Notes: generated by a model from the letters alone, not told the origin. Counted from the stretch's first letter, positions 26,201 to 40,300 are shown. The stretch is DNA of 64,000 nt from Caprimulgus europaeus (GCA_907165065.1 OU015525.1:4344622-4408621), one strand, 5' to 3'. Translations and numbers: made by a program.

Positions 26201-28304
26201 AAATCCCAGCTGGAGAGAACTAGACATGATTAGCAGAAAGCAGGACTATTTTAAAGAAGCAGAAGATGTAGTTTAGCTTGAAAGAGTGATCAGGTTTGTC
26301 TGTAGAAAGTGATGAGTTGTCTATTCCTCCACATTTTAACACAGAAATCTTCCTAGTCAAAACTATCTGGCTTTTGCTAGCTCTGGCATGGGCAGGCAAC
26401 CAGGAGTTACTCTGTTCATCTTTGCTCATAATAAAATTAAGAAAATAAAAGGAAATCTGGTATAAGCAAAGGAAAAATAAAAATAAGTAATAGGAAATAA
26501 AAGCACTCTCAGACAATGAACATTTTCCACAGCAGAACAGATGGTCACAAGGCACCACTAAAGTAAGAGCTAGCCAGATGCAACCCCCAGTGAAATTAAT
26601 TGTTTATGGCTAAGGAAAATAGCCAACGTTTTGAGATTAAAAGCAAAAAGCTAACCAAGAACTTTAGTCAGAATAAAGGCCCTCAAGCTTCAAGTCTTAA
26701 ACGAGCCTCTAACTACTTGGGGAAAAAAAAAATAACCTGTCTGGCCACAGAAATCTTACAGCAAACTCCAACACAGATCTATACACTCCTGTCGTCAGGT
26801 TGACTTAAACCTGCTCAAGATACAGCAGTTCTCTAGGTAGATCCTAGGTCTGATCCAGATGGACAACTGCAAAATCATCCTCATCATCAGAGAAATCTAT
26901 TATCTGCTAACTCACAATCCCAGAACAGAGCAGGACTGTGCAAAAAATGTATATACTACCCAATGACCCACATATTGGTTTTTCATCTAGAGTCTAATAC
27001 AATTTTTTTTCTCTGAAATATCAGAAAATAAGTTTTTAACATTAATTAAAGCCTTTTTCTCTTTTCTGCTGCAAAGCATGATCAGTTCCAAATAATTTGC
27101 CTTGCCACAGTGCTGTCAGCAAAAAGTAAAGGATTTCCTTATAGGAAATGTCATTAGTGCTTCTATATCCCTCAGGGGAATAAGAGAAATACTGAGACAA
27201 GTCTTGGCAGAGAAGAGGGGACTGCAGCTGAAGGGAGCCACTTCCACTATCCGTGATGTCCATGAAACCTGCAAGTGCCACTCTCTCTTATGTCTGTTGG
27301 TGACAGATGAAGTCAAACACACTTGAAAGGCTCTTCAATGATGTGCATAGTCATGTGGGATGAATCCTACAAAGTGGAACACCATAGAAACAAATGAGCT
27401 GCACTCCAGCCTGCAAAACTCTCTAAAAAATTAGCTCCTTATTAAATCAAGCATCTCCCCCTAAACTCTAAAAACCATTTATTGGACTATTTTCAGTCTC
27501 TGCCTACAATGTAAATACCTGCAGATAATATTATTCTCATGTCTCAAGATAGAAGTGCTCATTCTTGAGTTTTCATTTTAAAAATTCAAATTAAAAAATC
27601 CCTTCCTCTCATCACTTGTGAAACAATGACAATACCTATGCCAGTATCTCATTCCCATTTACCTTGATTTGTAGCTGAAGGAGCACATAGCAAAATAAAG
27701 CTTCTTTTTAACACTTTCACCACTGGCTCACCTCTTTCATTTGTAACTAGATTTGCTCAAGAGAAGCTTTCTTCAGGTTTTCAGTGTTATTTGGTTTCAG
27801 TGATTTCCAAAATTAACCATTTATTTCCAATCTGCTTTCCCTGCTGAATCACCCCCCCCCCCCCCAAAAAAAAAAAGAAAAACAAACAAAAAAGCACAAC
27901 AAAAAACCCCAAAACATTGCCTGCTTCTGGATGGCTGATAAGCTGGTTGCCAGAGAGAAGACCCAACCAGAAAGTGCCTTTTCAAGCAAGGTTTTTGTGG
28001 ATTTTTTTTTAATGAATGCCCTCATTAAACACGAGAGGATGAACTCAAAGGGCTAAATGTTTGAGTCTACAGTGTACAGTTTCCATCTTGGAAGCTTGCT
28101 GCAGACTCCATTTAGAGTTAGTATGATTTTATCACTGTTTGCCTTATCCTGAATTAGATGCCTTCATTTGGTCAGATAAATAATTCTATAAACTGATTGC
28201 ATGGATAAGATCTTCACTGACTGTGAGTGAGTCTGGACAGCCCAGGGTCCAGAGTGTGCTAGATGCTTGAGGTGCTGTTTCATTGCCTAAACATTGGTTT
28301 ACAA
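23293..28304. other. Non-coding DNA, no gene seen
   Basis: About 5 kb without recognisable genes or CR1. The 78-codon plus-strand frame at 25997-26233 is charged and tryptophan-containing but matches nothing I know. A minus-strand frame at 26220-26558 is 112 codons and also unrecognised. An A-rich stretch lies around 26440-26500. A C-then-A homopolymer pair lies at 27851-27900. Confidence 0.6.
27851..27900. repeat. Poly-C/poly-A simple repeat
   Basis: A run of about 15 C is followed directly by about 11 A, then by interrupted A/C words (aaaacaaacaaaaaa). This is a likely site of assembly or polymerase slippage. Confidence 0.85.
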
Positions 28305-28360
28305 TTGGAAATGATGGTCTCAAAGGCCTTTTCCAACCAAAACAATTCTATGATCCTGTG
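28305..28360 (+). mobile_element. CR1 LINE, terminal tail fragment
   Basis: About 55 bp of diverged CR1 3' terminus on the plus strand: 'gatggtctcaaaggcctttt', 'ccaaccaaaacaattctatg', then 'atcctgtgg'. It is very short, with no CR1 sequence upstream of about 28305. Confidence 0.8.
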
Positions 28361-30266
28361 GTTATTCCCTGCTACCATCTGAGTTAGCCTTAGGTACCCA
28401 TTGTATACGTAAGGATCAGGCAGATATGACACAGAACATGTGGAAGACCTAAATCTTGATGGGTTAGCTGATAGAGGTCTGTTGGGTTACTGCACAGCTT
28501 CTCCAAGGGTAATGACATCTATATTTAGGCGACAGAATTACACCCCAGAAGCCAAGGACATGAAACCATCCTTGCTAACTAGCACATGCAAATACATCCT
28601 CTTCCTATGGTTAATTATGTGATCACAGAGCACAACCAAATATGGCTTCAGCATAACATGCATAACGGCAGGAGTCTGGTGTCCTGTGATCCTGCAGCCT
28701 TTTAATGTCATTTCTGCTACCCCATCATTTTCTGGGGTACAGTCCTGGCATTAGGTGCTGAGCACAGATGCAGGACAGAAATAAACCCCCTTACCCTGTA
28801 AAAGCTTAAATTCTCACTAGATGCATGATGTTTTAAAAGGAAACCAATTAAAGAGCCAAACGATGAGTGGGTTCTATGTTTATCAGCTTTCGTTCTCTCT
28901 TTCTAATCAGCTTCAGGCTGATTTATCAGTACCTCTGTCAGCCTTTTGCTCTGAATTGCCCTTTCCTCTTCTGCTAGCTATAGAGAAAAACTCACCTCCT
29001 AAGGCTAAAGCTAACCTTTGCCAATTAAAACTGGTTATAAAGCAAGAAAGTCACTAGATAGATAAGCTGACATATTTTTAATTCATCTCCAGCCACTTCA
29101 GTTAATTACTTTAAGTATAGCACAGTCCTGCCTATATGTGTAGGGAGAAGTATGAAATCACCAGGCATTGCATCACTGGCAACGTTCCTGTCACTGTATG
29201 GAGATAACAGATCCCAGTTATTACTTGACTCCTTGCATTGTTTTTTCTGATTAACTTCACTATAACAAATTCAGAAACACTGAAAGCAAATAACTGCATC
29301 TGCAAAAGCCTTAGGTTCAAACTGTCTTTAGGTTGATTAGATATTCATGAGAGTGGTGCCAGGCTGGTTTATACTCCTCCAAATCATTTGAACTCAATTT
29401 ACAGAGTGTGGATGTGTGAGAGAGAAAAGATTAGTTCAATCTTACACCACTTAGTAGCAGAAAAGATCTGAGAGAGTAGAGTGTTGGCAGATAATTTGTC
29501 TTAGTTCTGAAATACCTATGTGTAAGATCTTCAAGGAGGAGGTGCCAGGAGCTGAGCAAAATGGTAGAGATGAATACAGAAGTCAGAGGGGAATGGGGGA
29601 TGCCATTTGCAGGAGGCAATAGTCCTTCTCCAGTGATACAGAATATACATCCTATGGAAATGCATTTAATAAGAGCTGGCTTGCTCTTGACCTCCGATGC
29701 AAAGTAAGGGGAAATTTCAATAGATATCATCAGTTCTTTACTGGCCTTAAACTTGTAGCCAGGAATATTGAAATGCAAAGGAAGTTTAGGAGACTTTTCC
29801 TTGACACTGGAATTTAATTTTAAACCTTTCATGATCTCAGGACACTTATCGGAGCACTATTAACAGCCAGCATCAAATGCATTTCCTAGGACTGATTAAC
29901 AGTTTGGTATTCATGGTTCGTGTATGTAAGAGAAAAATTCATAAGATTGGTCTTCATGTACTACAACAGCTAAATAGCATAACAAGAAATACTCAGGATT
30001 GGAAAGAAACTTTCCTCCTAGGAAGAACATGGAAAATGGTCAGTGAGATAACCAGTCACCATCACAAACATGACAGTGGTCAGGACAGGTCATTGATTTG
30101 ATGGACTATGACAGTCAGAACTGTCAGAACTATGTAAAAAACAGCTTAGATGCACCTTTTTCTGCAAGAAATTCCAGCCCTGGCAATATCCTACCCTTGA
30201 TTTATATGAAACGCATTGCTTTTCAAACTTTCCTTCTTCAAGAGCTATTTATAGCATGCAATTTAA

Positions 30267-30318
30267 GGAGATGAGAGAAAAAAAGAGCAAAAGAAAGAAG
30301 GAAAGGAGAGAGGTAGGA
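30267..30318. repeat. Purine-rich low-complexity patch
   Basis: The plus strand is almost only A and G over about 50 bases (gagatgagagaaaaaaagag and onward). This is a low-complexity polypurine/polypyrimidine tract. Confidence 0.7.
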
Positions 30319-32957
30319 AAGCCATTTGCAAATGAGTCATTCCCCAGGAATGCTTTGACAGGCTGTCAGCAAAGATCTGATAAAGACATCCAGTTAAAAT
30401 ACTCCACTATGGTTCCAGGAGAAGGAAGATTGACGTTCAGATGGTGTGCACATGGAAAACTCCACACAGGAGATACTTAATCTTTGTGGGAAGCTTTCAG
30501 GTAGCTCAAATGATTTGGAAGTTATTTTGCCTTTTAGCAAATAATGAACATACGAAAGAAGTACATAAAAAAAAGAAGAAAGAAAAACCTACTTGGAAGA
30601 ATAATCCCCCACTAGCATGTTATGCATGGTTAATAATGAAGTGTTTTTCCAGTATTCTTCAGTTTGCCTTCCTAGGTGGCATCCCCACATCCTGCACTCC
30701 AGAGCTGCAGCTGCTCATTACCTGTTGCTGCTGCTGGGATTTCTCTTACCACATCAAGAGCATTAGAAAAATGTCAGGCCTGGACATGTGCCTCCTAATA
30801 CCTCTCCTCCGGGCCTTTTTGTGTCCTTTGAGGCAGCAGGTTGGTTCCAGACTGCTGAAGCTATTTGTAGGAAGCTGAGGGACCTGTGGGTGTGAAGTAG
30901 CAGATGCTGTGAGGTCCACTTTAAATGCTAAAGTCCATTGTGACTTCATGTTTCTGGGGCTAGTAGTAGTCTTACTTTGGCAATCACTTGAGTGTAGTCT
31001 GTCACACCTCCAGCCTTCAAAGAGCAGAGGTGTACAGATCTACCCCTCTTATATTGAGCAACAGTACCTTCTACGTCAACTAGGTGATGAGAAAAGAAAC
31101 ACAATGACAAAATAACCATTCAAAAACAAAAGTTTACTGCAAATAAGGAAAAGCTTTAGGAAAGGAATAAAGATTTTTAAACAGTCTTTATACCTGTCCA
31201 TCTTAGCTAAACACTATCCAGCCCTGGGTAAACAGTGAAGGAAATTAGGCCAGATAACCTTAACAGCTCCTTTAAGTCATGTATATCTATAAATCAGTCT
31301 CCCAGGGTACAGAGATGTTTTCCATACTGCAATCTGTAAAACTTCCTGGTAGGAGTCCAGCACTTCCCATGAAAACCTCCCGACATGGAGTCTACATTGT
31401 CCTCTGCTTTATTCCCAGTTGCTTATTCATGATGGTTCCTTGACTTGTTTCTTCCCTGCCTTAACTATTTACACTTTACAGATATTTGCACAGTCTTATT
31501 GCATTCTTCCTTAGCTGGCATTTAAACTGTGTACCATTGCAGGGTACCAAAACAACCTTTTCCATCTTTGTCTCTTTGTAAATACCAGTAGCAAAAGATA
31601 CTAACGAAGATAATTTTGTCATCTGCCCAGGACCTCTGATTTTGTGCCTCGGTTTCCAGAACTTTCACCAATATGCTGAAGGCAGAGTTATTGCAGACCA
31701 AACTGGATTCATGTACACCTGTAAACTCGGCAGGAACAGACTGAAGCATGGTCTTCTGGTTGCCCAGTCTGCTTCATTGTAGACTTGGCTACAGCTGTAG
31801 CTTTGCCCTGTAAAGCACTTGCATTCTGGATTGGCAAATGTGTCCTGGCAGTGTTTAGCTTACTGGAACAGGCATCATTCCTGTCCCATTCTGGTGCTCT
31901 TTGTAGCTCAAGGGACCAAACCTACCATATCTATATGCTACTCAGGGACATGTCTTTATGTTATTCCAGGGTGCACTTTGACCTCTGGAACAGGCAATTC
32001 CCTTACTAAATCCTCTTAGAAGAGATTGAAGCATTGAAGCACAACTTTTGGCCAAGCTCACAAAAGTCAATTTTCTTCCTAAAACTCTACTTGTTCTAAC
32101 CAAACGTATGCAGAGCAGATTCAATTGGATCCGTTTTCTTTTCTTTTTTAGTGAAAACATACTGAAAGTGACAAGGACAAGCTTTCTGAATGGAACCAGG
32201 CGTTAAACTTGAGGGCTAGAGGTTTCTGTGAAAAATCACTTTGTCTAATCCCATTAGGAAGACAGAGAAGAGTGTATCTTTCTGCCAGAGCTGCAGGACT
32301 CTAACTCAGAAAAAAGCTTGTACAAAGCCCACACTCGTTAGCACCTCTGTATAGGTTATCAGAAGCTTTTCTATTCCAATTTCTGGTACTTTAAACCAAC
32401 TCTTTTAGGGAAATGCAAGACTGCCATGATGATAAAGATTTATCAAAATATGAAAGAATCTCCAGTTGCCTTGCCAATGCCATTGACCTATTACAAGCCT
32501 ATGGCACATCTAACCACTACATGTGGCTGTCTCAGATACTCTACAGAACCTCGAGCAGTCCTGAACACCTGTATTCACACACTACAATTGCTGAAGCTGA
32601 AGCTTATTGTCAACATTGCAAACATACAGCCAGGATTTGTCTTACCTCAAGGATACTAGATTATGCACAAGAGCATTTAAGGAAGTTGCAGGAGGTGCCA
32701 AGATATTCCATATAAAAAGAGGTACAATGATTGATCATACTGCAACTGCAACAAACTTCAGACTATCACTCAGGTTGTTAACGACTGTATAATACACGCT
32801 TATGCAGGGCACGTAAAAGAAATTCATCTGGCCTCCCTTGACTCTGCTGAATGGTTCAGCAACCTTGGGCTGAATTTACAATCAGTCATTGCCTTTCAAA
32901 ATGCCATACAAAGAGGAGGACAGAGCCTGGGGAATTGATGTGCCTAGAGAGGAGAAA

Positions 32958-32976
32958 AACAAACAAACAAACAAAC
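32958..32976. repeat. (AAAC)n microsatellite
   Basis: Four to five units of AAAC, starting after 'ggagaa'. Confidence 0.85.
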
Positions 32977-34330
32977 CAGCCAAACTTGTCCATATTTCAG
33001 CCTTTGTTTTCAATGAATAATTAATTTTAATTCTCCACACTTACTTGGCCTAACTTAAAGGAAAATGGTCATAATGTGAAATGACTCTGAGGCTACTTGA
33101 AACTGTTTGATGGGTATAGAAATGCCAAGTGAAAAAGTAGACTAATGCATGCTTTAGTCTGCTTTCCTTGATGGGCTCAACAAATTGAATTAAGTGCTAG
33201 ACTGCAGTTACATGTAACAGCATGCAGTTAAGAATTCAAATTATAACTGGTTGCAATACTCTTCTTACAAATTTCCCATATAATTGTTTACTCTTGGCCT
33301 CATTCCTGTATTTTCTTCTATTAACCCTACTAAAAAACTGTTTTCACGGAGAAAAAGAGGAAGATGCTGCATACTGTCGAAGATTTCCAGCTCATGCCCA
33401 ATGTTTCCTGAGCTCTATTGAAGTTATGTTTAGAAAGAAGTGTTCATAAAGTCTCTGAGGTGTTGGGCAGTGGATATTAAGAAAGACTTTTATGAACCAT
33501 AACTGAGCCACAAGGATTGGTGAGACTTATTTTGAGCCAGTTGATAGGTCCCATTGTAGTTCCTGAAGAAGCTTCTGGAAATCTGTGATATTGTCTAAAA
33601 ATCCCCAGGAGTGACTGAACACAGTAACTCTTTGGGGTTTGTAGGAGCTCATGCTGCTCTGTGGCCCCATCCACATACACATACTGGCTTCCATCTGCAG
33701 GATATCCATGTGTATAGGCCAAAGTGGGATGAGTTATGCTCTGGCCAAATTTAGCCCTCAGTCTGTACCTGTATCCCATAGGCACATGTTTAACCACTGC
33801 TCCCTCCAGACTTATCTTCCTTCCATGATAATAAAGCATTGCTTACATTTGTAGCAGTAAAGGATACCAGAGAGACCAATTCTGCAGATCTAATTTTGAA
33901 GCGAGGTGCCTGTTCAATAAGTTAATGTTGTTACACTCATATACACAGTCTACAGATGTCTTTGCCTGTGCTCTCCATCATGAGCACCTGTAACCCGTTC
34001 TTAAGGCAATTCTATAAAAATTCATGTAAGCCCTACACTGCCTCTACCTAGCTGTCAAGGCTGCACTTTTTTAATACCCTCTAATTGAACTTTTGTGATT
34101 TGTATTCATACTTTTGCAGTCTCTGGCATCATCCTGTGCTTTACTTTCAAGGCTTCTGCTTATATTCACAGCAGTCCCTTCAATATTCCGTGCCCTGATT
34201 GTCTACCCGTTTCCTTTGGACCGGGCAGTCTTCATATATAAAAATATGTGCATTTTAATAGAAATACAGATTTGTCTTTCAATAGAAACATATACAGGCA
34301 GTACAAATATGTGTGAATATTTATACATAG

Positions 34331-34382
34331 GTACAATTTACATGCATATATTTATATATGTATATATAGCATGTAAATGTAC
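34331..34382. repeat. AT-rich inverted repeat (hairpin)
   Basis: GTACAATTTACATGC (34331-34345) pairs with GCATGTAAATGTAC (34369-34382) with one bulged base. The 23 bases between them are TA/TG-rich and partly self-complementary. The wider region 34230-34440 is strongly AT-rich with many TATATA and ACATA words. Confidence 0.8.
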
Positions 34383-37300
34383 ATATATTAATATCTTTAT
34401 AAATTGAGTATATATATCCATATAATTGTATGTATGTAATGACTAAAACATTCTTTAATGAGAAATAAGGAAATGAATAATTGAACATCAAATGGCAGTG
34501 GAAAGTAATAACAGTAAAAGGCAGGTTTGGGGTCCCTGACTTCAAAAGTCTGTTGGATAATTCTCATCATGCTTGGGATGGGGGAAGTTCTTTAGGTCAG
34601 TCAGGCACCAAAATGGAGGAGCATGAAAACACTGGAACGTGGCTGAGGGTTATGGATCTGTCCAGAGAGGCCATCAGATGCTTTGTGTCACCCCCATCAT
34701 GTGTAAAAGAAAAGGCCAACCACGAGAGCCTCACCAAGAGGCCCCCACATCCAGCCAGCCCAACGAGATGACCACACGGTCTTTGGACTCTGCACAGTGC
34801 TACAAGATGTAATATTGCCAGGAAAATGGAAAACCAGAACAACATGTTAACTTCAGAGGAACATGTGCATGGGAACAATAAGGAAAAGACCCTAAGGAAT
34901 TCCCCAGAAGACCACAGGAAACACCAGAGTCTCGTGAATCAGGAATTATATTTTGAGTTGTGATTCTTTATATTAATATGAGCTTTTTAAAAATGTCTGC
35001 CTCATTCTTGCACAGCTAACTTTTCCTTGGGACACCCTGACTTTTTTCATAACTGAACTTCATATTAACTATTTGCCATTGATCACTATGCTGTTATTCT
35101 CAAGATAGGGTCAGCTGCCACTCCCAACTGTGAAAGCTACACAAAGAATTTGGATCAAGGTCTCTATCCAATGTCAACTGAAATCTCTATTGTAACATAT
35201 AAAGTTCTGATTAGCCTATGAGGTAGCCCTTGATAAGTGTGCAGCCACAGTTAGTGAAAGACTATTAAGACAACTCACAGAATGAGTATTTAGAATATCA
35301 TTTGAAAGTAAATGCAATACTTTTTTTCCATTACTCAAATGATTTATTTTTGTCTGTCCTATCACCAGCAAGTGACTCTCCCCTTTCCTCTCAAAGTTTT
35401 TCCTTTTATCTTGGATAAACAGGGATAATATAAAGTGAATAAAGGAGGATGAGAAAGTAGCAAGGCATATCATAAAGCTCACCATAGTTCAATAAAAGAG
35501 AGAATGTGAAGATTGCATCAGATTAGAATTTACAGACAAAATAATTTTATAGAAGGAAGTAAACCGTAATCCTGGACCAGGAAGGAGGAAAGTTTACTGT
35601 CATGTATTGCTGAAATACTGGGAGCATTACCAGGAGCTTAGGAGATTTGTGAGATGAAAAATTATGAATCATGAGAGGTAGCTATCATCTTTTTGCCAGC
35701 ACATATCAACGTGCCTACAATGTATTAGAAAATAGAAGCCCAGCAATCTTCTAGGGTTGTTATAAATTGTAGAAGAGATGTTTACACTGATATGAATGTA
35801 GACAGTGAATGTACAGGTGCAAAACACCAGGAGAAGGGCTGCAAAGTGGCATATACTGCTGACACCTACAGTAGCAGGTCATAGAGATCCTAGCACACAA
35901 CTCCCTCTCATGACAGCCAGCTCTGAAACAGAGGCAGTGACTAAATCCTGATGACTCAGAGGTGGGACAGGATAAAAAGACAAATCACAGTCAGCTCCAC
36001 CACCACACACCTAAAGAGAAGCCAGGAAATGTGAGGAGGTGCTCAAAAAATGATTTCATTGTCCTCACATCATTGCAAGCAATCCTGGACAGAAGCTCTG
36101 GATACAGGAGTCTTAGTGCCTGAATGCTGGGCAGGTTTTTTAAAACCATTTCAATGGCTGTGAGTGTGAGAGACTGAAATTAGTTGTGTTTTAGATAAAT
36201 TCATCTTTCTTCCTGTGAGGTACTTGTTGCGTAAAAAGGGCAGTAAAGCAATCTGGCAGGAAATAAACCCCTTTGCATTCTAGCTTATCCTCAGATATTA
36301 GAGGAGCTGGGAGTGGCTAAGTTTAGATCCTGAGTGATGCCCAATTGAGCACTATGAGTCTGACAACAGCGGATTCACTCGATAGAGCGCTGCACTCCCG
36401 TTCCCACAATTTATGGACTCACACAGCTAAACCTGCAGAATTTAGTGGCTTCTCGTGGGGAATGGAGTGGCTAGTTGTAGACAGGCAAAATTTACTCCAT
36501 GTGGCACTACAAGTCTGGGTGCATTAATTCCAGATTCTCTCAGTACTGCCCCACACCTGCTGTCCAGTCACCATCTCTGGACTCTCATGGCCTCATCAGG
36601 CAGCGCCCAGTGAGAAATTGTGCAGCAAGTCAGTAAGAGAATAAGGCACTTTTATAAAGCAACAGGAATAATACAGATTCATGTGGATTGCAGTGATAAT
36701 CTACTGTTTGCAGAAGTATATACAAGTATTAAGGTTACAAATTACTAAAAACACTAAGTTAGAAACCAATTCTATAGAGATCTCTAAGTGAAACTCAGAG
36801 AGCATCAAGATTTGTCAATAAAAGTTTGCCTTTGCACTCCTTTTCTATCTCATTTTTTTACTTCCAAGGAAACAGTAGGAACAGGTAACTGATAGAGAGA
36901 GTTTGACCAAAGCAGTTTTACTTATTTAAATGGGTAGATGATGGCAATGAACCACTCACTGGAACAGTCCCAAAAGAGAAATGTCATGAGTCTTGTACTA
37001 ATTTAAAATTACAAATTACCTGTAGCTGGTAACTTACCCAATTTAATCACAAGAGGCTAAAACTGAGCACAAATTGCTCAGGATCATCGGTCAAAAATGT
37101 ATTTCACAGATATTTGTAGTTTGCTTAACGTAATCTCTTATTGACCACCTCGCACTGTGTGTTTTCTTTTGATTTACACAACATAAATGCTTTGGAATTA
37201 TATGTACACACATACCCAAGCACCCCAAGAAAACTTCAGCACATCCATATTCTTTTGTTTGGGATAAGATTAAATAAATGATGATCACTAGTGAATTCTT

Positions 37301-40300
37301 TCATAAATGCTTCACAAATTTATTTCCTGTTTCTCTTCTATAGGTAATTACACTTGTGCTCTCATCTCTATCAAATCCAAGGAATCTAATCTAAAGCCAA
37401 TATCTTGTCAGAAGAGTCTTGTTGATAGACATATGCTGATGTGCTCCTCCATGGGTGATCCAGTTCATGCAGATTCCCTTTCTGAATTTGTTTTTCAGAA
37501 GAGGGTGGCAGGACTTACAAGTAAGGTCATTGTGGAAATTAGGAAACCCAATATCCTTTATAAACTTGGCCTCACCTAGGAGATGTCATTTCCTTTTGTG
37601 AATATCCCAGTTTATTGAGCTATACTATAAGAGTAAGAACAATCACCTGTTTCACAGTGGTGTTACTCAAACTCTATATACACTTGTTAGTATAACAACA
37701 AGTATACACTATCAATCATATGCCCTTTTTCAGGTCTACACACCCTTGACAAAAACATCTACACAGACATGGCAAAATAAGATTTGCATGAGGCTTTCAG
37801 TACCACAAAGCCTTATATCTGGGCAAGATTATCCCTATGCACTATGGACACATAAACCAAAGATCGACTACATTGAGGGATCTCACTGTCAACAGCAGGT
37901 CTTGCACAGCTCTCAGTCACACCTGCTTTCACACCCAAATCAATGATCATGTAATAAACACTAAAACCCATCATTGTAGCCATCATTTATAGACAATACC
38001 AACCTTGGCAGGTTATGAAAAGACAGAACCTAATGGAGAGGCTGGAAGAGATTGTATTTCTTCCATGATCCATTAACTAATGCTGATGTAGAGCAATTTC
38101 CTGCATACAACTTGGAAGCAGCCACATTACTGTTCCCCTTTTCTTATTCATATGATAGCATTTCACTCTGGACTCAGAGTGATTGGGATCACTGGCTAAG
38201 ACAGAACTGTGTAAGCAACAGGTCTCCCAATACAGTCAAACACAGCTATATGTCCATAAATGAGGGACTTGATGTCTAATGAATGTGAGCCCTATATCCA
38301 TGGTATCAGCAGATCTGCATAGGCTTTCAGGAGAATAATACTCTGCAATCCATAGATATATATACTGGGAAGTTATTTCATTTCAGCATCTGTCCAGATG
38401 CATAATTTACCACTCAGTACAGAGAAAGAGACAGGTTTGAGGGATGGAAAAAATATTACCATTAGAAATGCAAAGGGCATAAAATACTTTTAATTTATCA
38501 AAAAATAGGAATCAAAAGTGTTTTGATTAGAGAAAATAAGAAAATTAATGCAGGTGAAATATTAGATGTGACAGGGCTCTTCAGTTTGGAGAAAGAATGC
38601 AGATCAAAACCCAATGGCTGGAAGGTAAATCCACACCATTTCCTATTAGCAATTAGTCATCATTTTTTTGTATGGCTGAAGATGATTAGACTGTAGCAAA
38701 TTCCCCACAGGAAATGATGGATTTTGCATTTGCCACATCAAACTTTTATGCCATTTAGTGAAACACAGATAAGTGGAGGGCTATCAGGGTGAATTCTAAT
38801 GGTAAAATAATATATTCATTTGTGCATTATGCTCAGCTTGAACCATGATAATAATGAAATTCAATGGAAATGCTTCCAAGTATCAGGAATGAATGCTAAC
38901 TTTTTCCTCTGCAGGCAATATCCCAAAATAAGAGGTTTACATATTACTTGTGTGTGGGTAGAGGGTATTGCTTTCTATAATGAAACATCAGCTTCCTACA
39001 TGAGGAAGAGAAATGATTTTCTGACAGCCCTTTTGTCTTGTACTGACTATTCCAAAACAGAATATTGTACACAGCTCCAGTGCCACACAACAGTTCCTTG
39101 GCTGTAGAATAAAGGCATCCATTGACTGCCCTCTCAAACACAATGCAAGTAAGTCATCCACAACACAAGCTCCTTTACAATTTTTGTCTCATGATTTATC
39201 GATTAAAGTGGTTTGTTCTTCCTTTTTTAGTTCATTTTTAGTCATCCAGTTCACTCAGACTCTCTAACTTGACCTTCTTAAGATTTCTCACCCCTGCAGT
39301 AAGGGTGCAGGAACATCATTTTCCCATGGCTCATAGGAGAGAGCTAAAGAATGAGAAAACTGCAGGTGATGCATATATCTGTCAGATGGCAGCAGTGAAT
39401 GTTTATAAATCTTTATGAATTTAGAATACCCATTTCTTGTTCCATTAGAGAGTGACAATATAAAGATTTCTGGATTACAACAAGACTAGTGATGTGTATC
39501 TGGACCCTGCTGACACACATCTCCTATTACATGGTGGTTGACTGTATATAAAAAATTAACTGCTCAGTGCCAACACTTTCTGCAACAGCTGCTGAAGGAA
39601 AATCAGTGAAGGGTAAAGGACTCTTCTATGATTTTCATCAGAGAATTTAAAGATAGAAAATACTCGTATTTCTTCAATGACATGGTGTATATTTCTGTTC
39701 TTGTTATGCAAACACAGATAATATCATTAGAGCTTCACTAAACCCGATAAGAATACGCATCTCTTTTCCAGTAAGGACATCTGAGCTTCTCCAACAAAGC
39801 TTTTCCAGCTATCTTTAACATGGACAGAATGCATTTTAGGCTTGCTTGAGCCAAAATATTCCCAGTTAATTTCTCCTAGGGGAAACAAATGGCAGAAGTT
39901 CATGTCAAACAACTCAGAGATTTATAGTTGGAAGTCTCAAAGGACAAAAATGATGTATTGGATTTCTGGGTCCACTTATAATAACCTGGAATGACTTATA
40001 TGCTGTATTATTGGAATAGTAATATGTGTGTATATATATTACTGATATGAATGAGCAGTAGATGCACTGCATACATACCCACCAATAGGACTAAAATATA
40101 TATGTATCCATCATTATGACCAAAATGAGAAATTGGTCCATACTGTTTAGATTTTTCCAACTGCTCGATGAGAACCAATAAATACTTCCAGCAAAATTTG
40201 CTGAATGAGCTCTGAAACTCATTTTTTGCAAAAACTTACACTGGAGTTTAAAGTGCCAGATTGTTAGCAAGGATTATAGTAAATAGAATAAAGGAAGCTG

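Noticed and set aside
25997..26233. 78-codon charged open frame, considered as a possible exon
   Set aside because: No family recognised, and no convincing acceptor/donor pair or neighbouring exon.
29431..29832. 133-codon minus-strand open frame
   Set aside because: Unrecognised and isolated; consistent with chance.
30441..30878. 145-codon plus-strand open frame
   Set aside because: Contains a lysine run from an A-rich patch, shows no domain, and has no splice or promoter context.
31110..31560. Segment considered as a second LTR
   Set aside because: No paired TG/CA ends, no ordered TATA and AATAAA signals, and no similarity to the LTR at 59101-59667 by eye.
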